NCBI GenBank assembly: GCA_002439755.1
Contig: DJPH01000045.1
Span: forward strand, 542-36,866
Length of the DNA stretch: 36,325 bases
Direction: 5' to 3'
DNA from: Prevotellaceae bacterium UBA6417
GTDB lineage: Bacteria > Bacteroidota > Bacteroidia > Bacteroidales > Bacteroidaceae
The position numbers and the translations under genes are program-made. The notes below the pieces were generated by a model. The model was not told the origin of the DNA and searched no databases. It saw nothing but the letters and a program-made list of their open reading frames with translations. Position 1 is the first letter of the stretch. Each line of letters starts with the position of its first letter. Shown in pieces: positions 34,864 to 36,325 of the stretch.

Positions 34864-36306
34864 AATAGCACTTTCACTGTTCTTATGTTCATAACAGGGT
34901 GCTTTGGATGTCTTCTTGCCATAGTCTAAGCTATAAACGATTTTCAAGGTTGCATATTGGTTGAAGTTGCTATTTCGCTCTGTTTGCTTGAAGGAATAAT
35001 AAGGCACAGACAACTTGTCCATAATATGGTTCTTTGTCATGAATAAATTGTTCGCCTTGGCCTCGACAGCCCAATTTCCACGATTCCACATTGCAGACAG
35101 TTGGTATTGCCAAAATTTCTTTCTATGAATTTGACTGTCTATCAAATCCCGAGACGGTGTCGTCAAAGATGTACTGAAAGAAAAATTCCCGACATAATAA
35201 TTGATTATTGCTGTTCCAAAGATTGATGACAGGTGATGATGTTCAACTCCTCCTCGTATCAAATGCTCATTCCATAGACCAGACAATTTCATATTGAGCG
35301 AGTTGGTGGGTTTATAAGTAATGGATAGATCAGTACTCGGACAATGGTAGATGCAGTCATCTCTAAAGGCGTTGATAAGATGCTTATCACGAATATAATA
35401 ATCGGAAACGATAGAATGATTTTGATAGAAATATGATGTCCCTATTTGCAGGGCGAGCTTATAAAGATGTAATGTATAATTTAAGCGTGGATTCAGAAGA
35501 ATAGAGTTGTCCATCTTCGGATTGCCTTTGAGGACAATGACAGGGTCTATTTGTTGTTCGACATTGTTGATGGTATTTATCTTTGGAAATGTATTTCCTA
35601 AAGCGAATGTAATTTGAAGTTGTTGTGCCTTGTCAATCATGAATGAGATTCTAGATTGGAACCGTGGTGTCAGATGATTGATAGCTTTCATACCTATCAA
35701 ACGATATGTCAGAAATGACAGTCCGGGGCAGATGCCAAAGAAAAATCTCCCTGAATGCAGTGAATAGTCCGTAAAAAGGATTGTTTCTGATGAATGCAAG
35801 TTCTGATGGAATGCCGAAGTTCCAGCATATTTCGATGCACTCACCCTTAAAAACTCGAACAGATTGAAAGACAATCTGCTTTTGTTTTTGAAAGATATTG
35901 AATAGTTGGCGTTTGCCTGGGTGTAATAGTAATTCTCTTTGACCTTTGATTGGAATGATGCGTCATCCTCGTTATATAGACGATTATGGTCATTTCGGGA
36001 ATAATAGCTGTCAATGAAATAGCCAAAGGATTTTGTATTGGAAAAATTGTGTAGTCCGTAGTAATATATACTTGGACGGAAATAGTTGTTTCGGTTGTTT
36101 ATGCTCAATAGATTGTCGTTACAGGTTGATGCTTCCGTTTGCCAATAACTTGTTATTCCATTGGTGATGCGGTTTCTTCTTTCATTCCATGCTACACCGC
36201 CTCGAAGCATCCAAATGTGTTTTTTCCCTCGGTTGCTTATTGATGCCTGCACGTATTCTTCCGACTTCCTGTTGTCAGCATTATTGTATGATTGTTCCCT
36301 ATTTAG
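34855..36306 (-). pseudogene. C-terminal barrel of an outer-membrane beta-barrel protein, frame closed upstream
   Basis: About 483 codons of outer-membrane beta-barrel sequence, with segments such as ITFALGNTFPKINTINN, DPVIVLKGNPKMDN and LLNPRLNYTLHLYKL that are typical of the barrel half of Bacteroidota TonB-dependent-receptor-like proteins. There is no signal peptide or plug domain. A GTG at 36252 could start a 465-residue product, but the frame upstream still reads like coding sequence (EEYVQASISNRGKK) until an in-frame TGA at 36307-36309. The likely explanation is a gene with a nonsense or frameshift mutation, or a sequence error, with its N-terminal half beyond the window. A genuine short barrel cannot be excluded. 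Confidence 0.55.
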
Positions 36307-36325
36307 TCAAGCCTGCCAAACCCCT

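Overview
The window looks like chromosome from a Bacteroidota bacterium, most likely Bacteroidales and plausibly Prevotella-like. Three things support this. Many intergenic regions carry the Bacteroidota -7 promoter element TAnnTTTG. Secreted proteins end in tails resembling type IX secretion (T9SS) sorting domains. The gene content is also typical (N-rubredoxin rubrerythrin, FadL/OmpP1-like porin, CotH protein, LptB, dnaE followed by trxA). The genus is an inference; no rRNA or tRNA gene was recognised.

Region 1 (about 1-10631, + strand) is the most unusual part. Eight tightly packed or overlapping genes encode: a membrane-anchored vWA-like protein, a small three-TM protein, a tubulin/FtsZ-like protein, a large protein with a C-terminal actin/Hsp70-fold ATPase, a coiled-coil lipoprotein that also has a TM helix, a MotA/ExbB/ZorA-like channel protein with a long coiled coil, a MotB/ZorB-like partner that keeps the ion-binding Asp, and an HtrA-like serine protease lipoprotein. 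The pair resembles Zorya ZorA/ZorB, but ZorC, ZorD and ZorE are absent and cytoskeleton-like NTPases and a protease take their place. I read it as a single envelope-spanning, ion-driven machine, possibly for defence, envelope stress or surface function. Its role is unknown to me. The stretch looks more A+T-rich than the next 20 kb, and its left edge lies outside the window.

Region 2 (10.7-21.7 kb) is mostly conserved chromosomal genes: a lipoprotein, a CDF metal exporter, a FadL-like outer-membrane protein, thioredoxin, DNA polymerase III alpha, uracil phosphoribosyltransferase and a uracil permease (convergent, sharing a long bidirectional terminator), then a nine-unit 23-bp tandem repeat and a rubrerythrin.

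Region 3 (21.8-31 kb) encodes surface and secreted proteins: a 1182-residue multidomain protein with a T9SS-like tail, a tailspike-like beta-helix protein with no visible signal peptide, and a CotH protein followed closely by a Gfo/Idh/MocA oxidoreductase.

Region 4 (31-36.3 kb) concerns the envelope: an apparent operon mlaE-like, mlaF-like, YhhN family, VanX-like dipeptidase (- strand), a divergent lptB-like gene, and the C-terminal barrel of an outer-membrane protein whose frame is closed by a stop codon near the window end.
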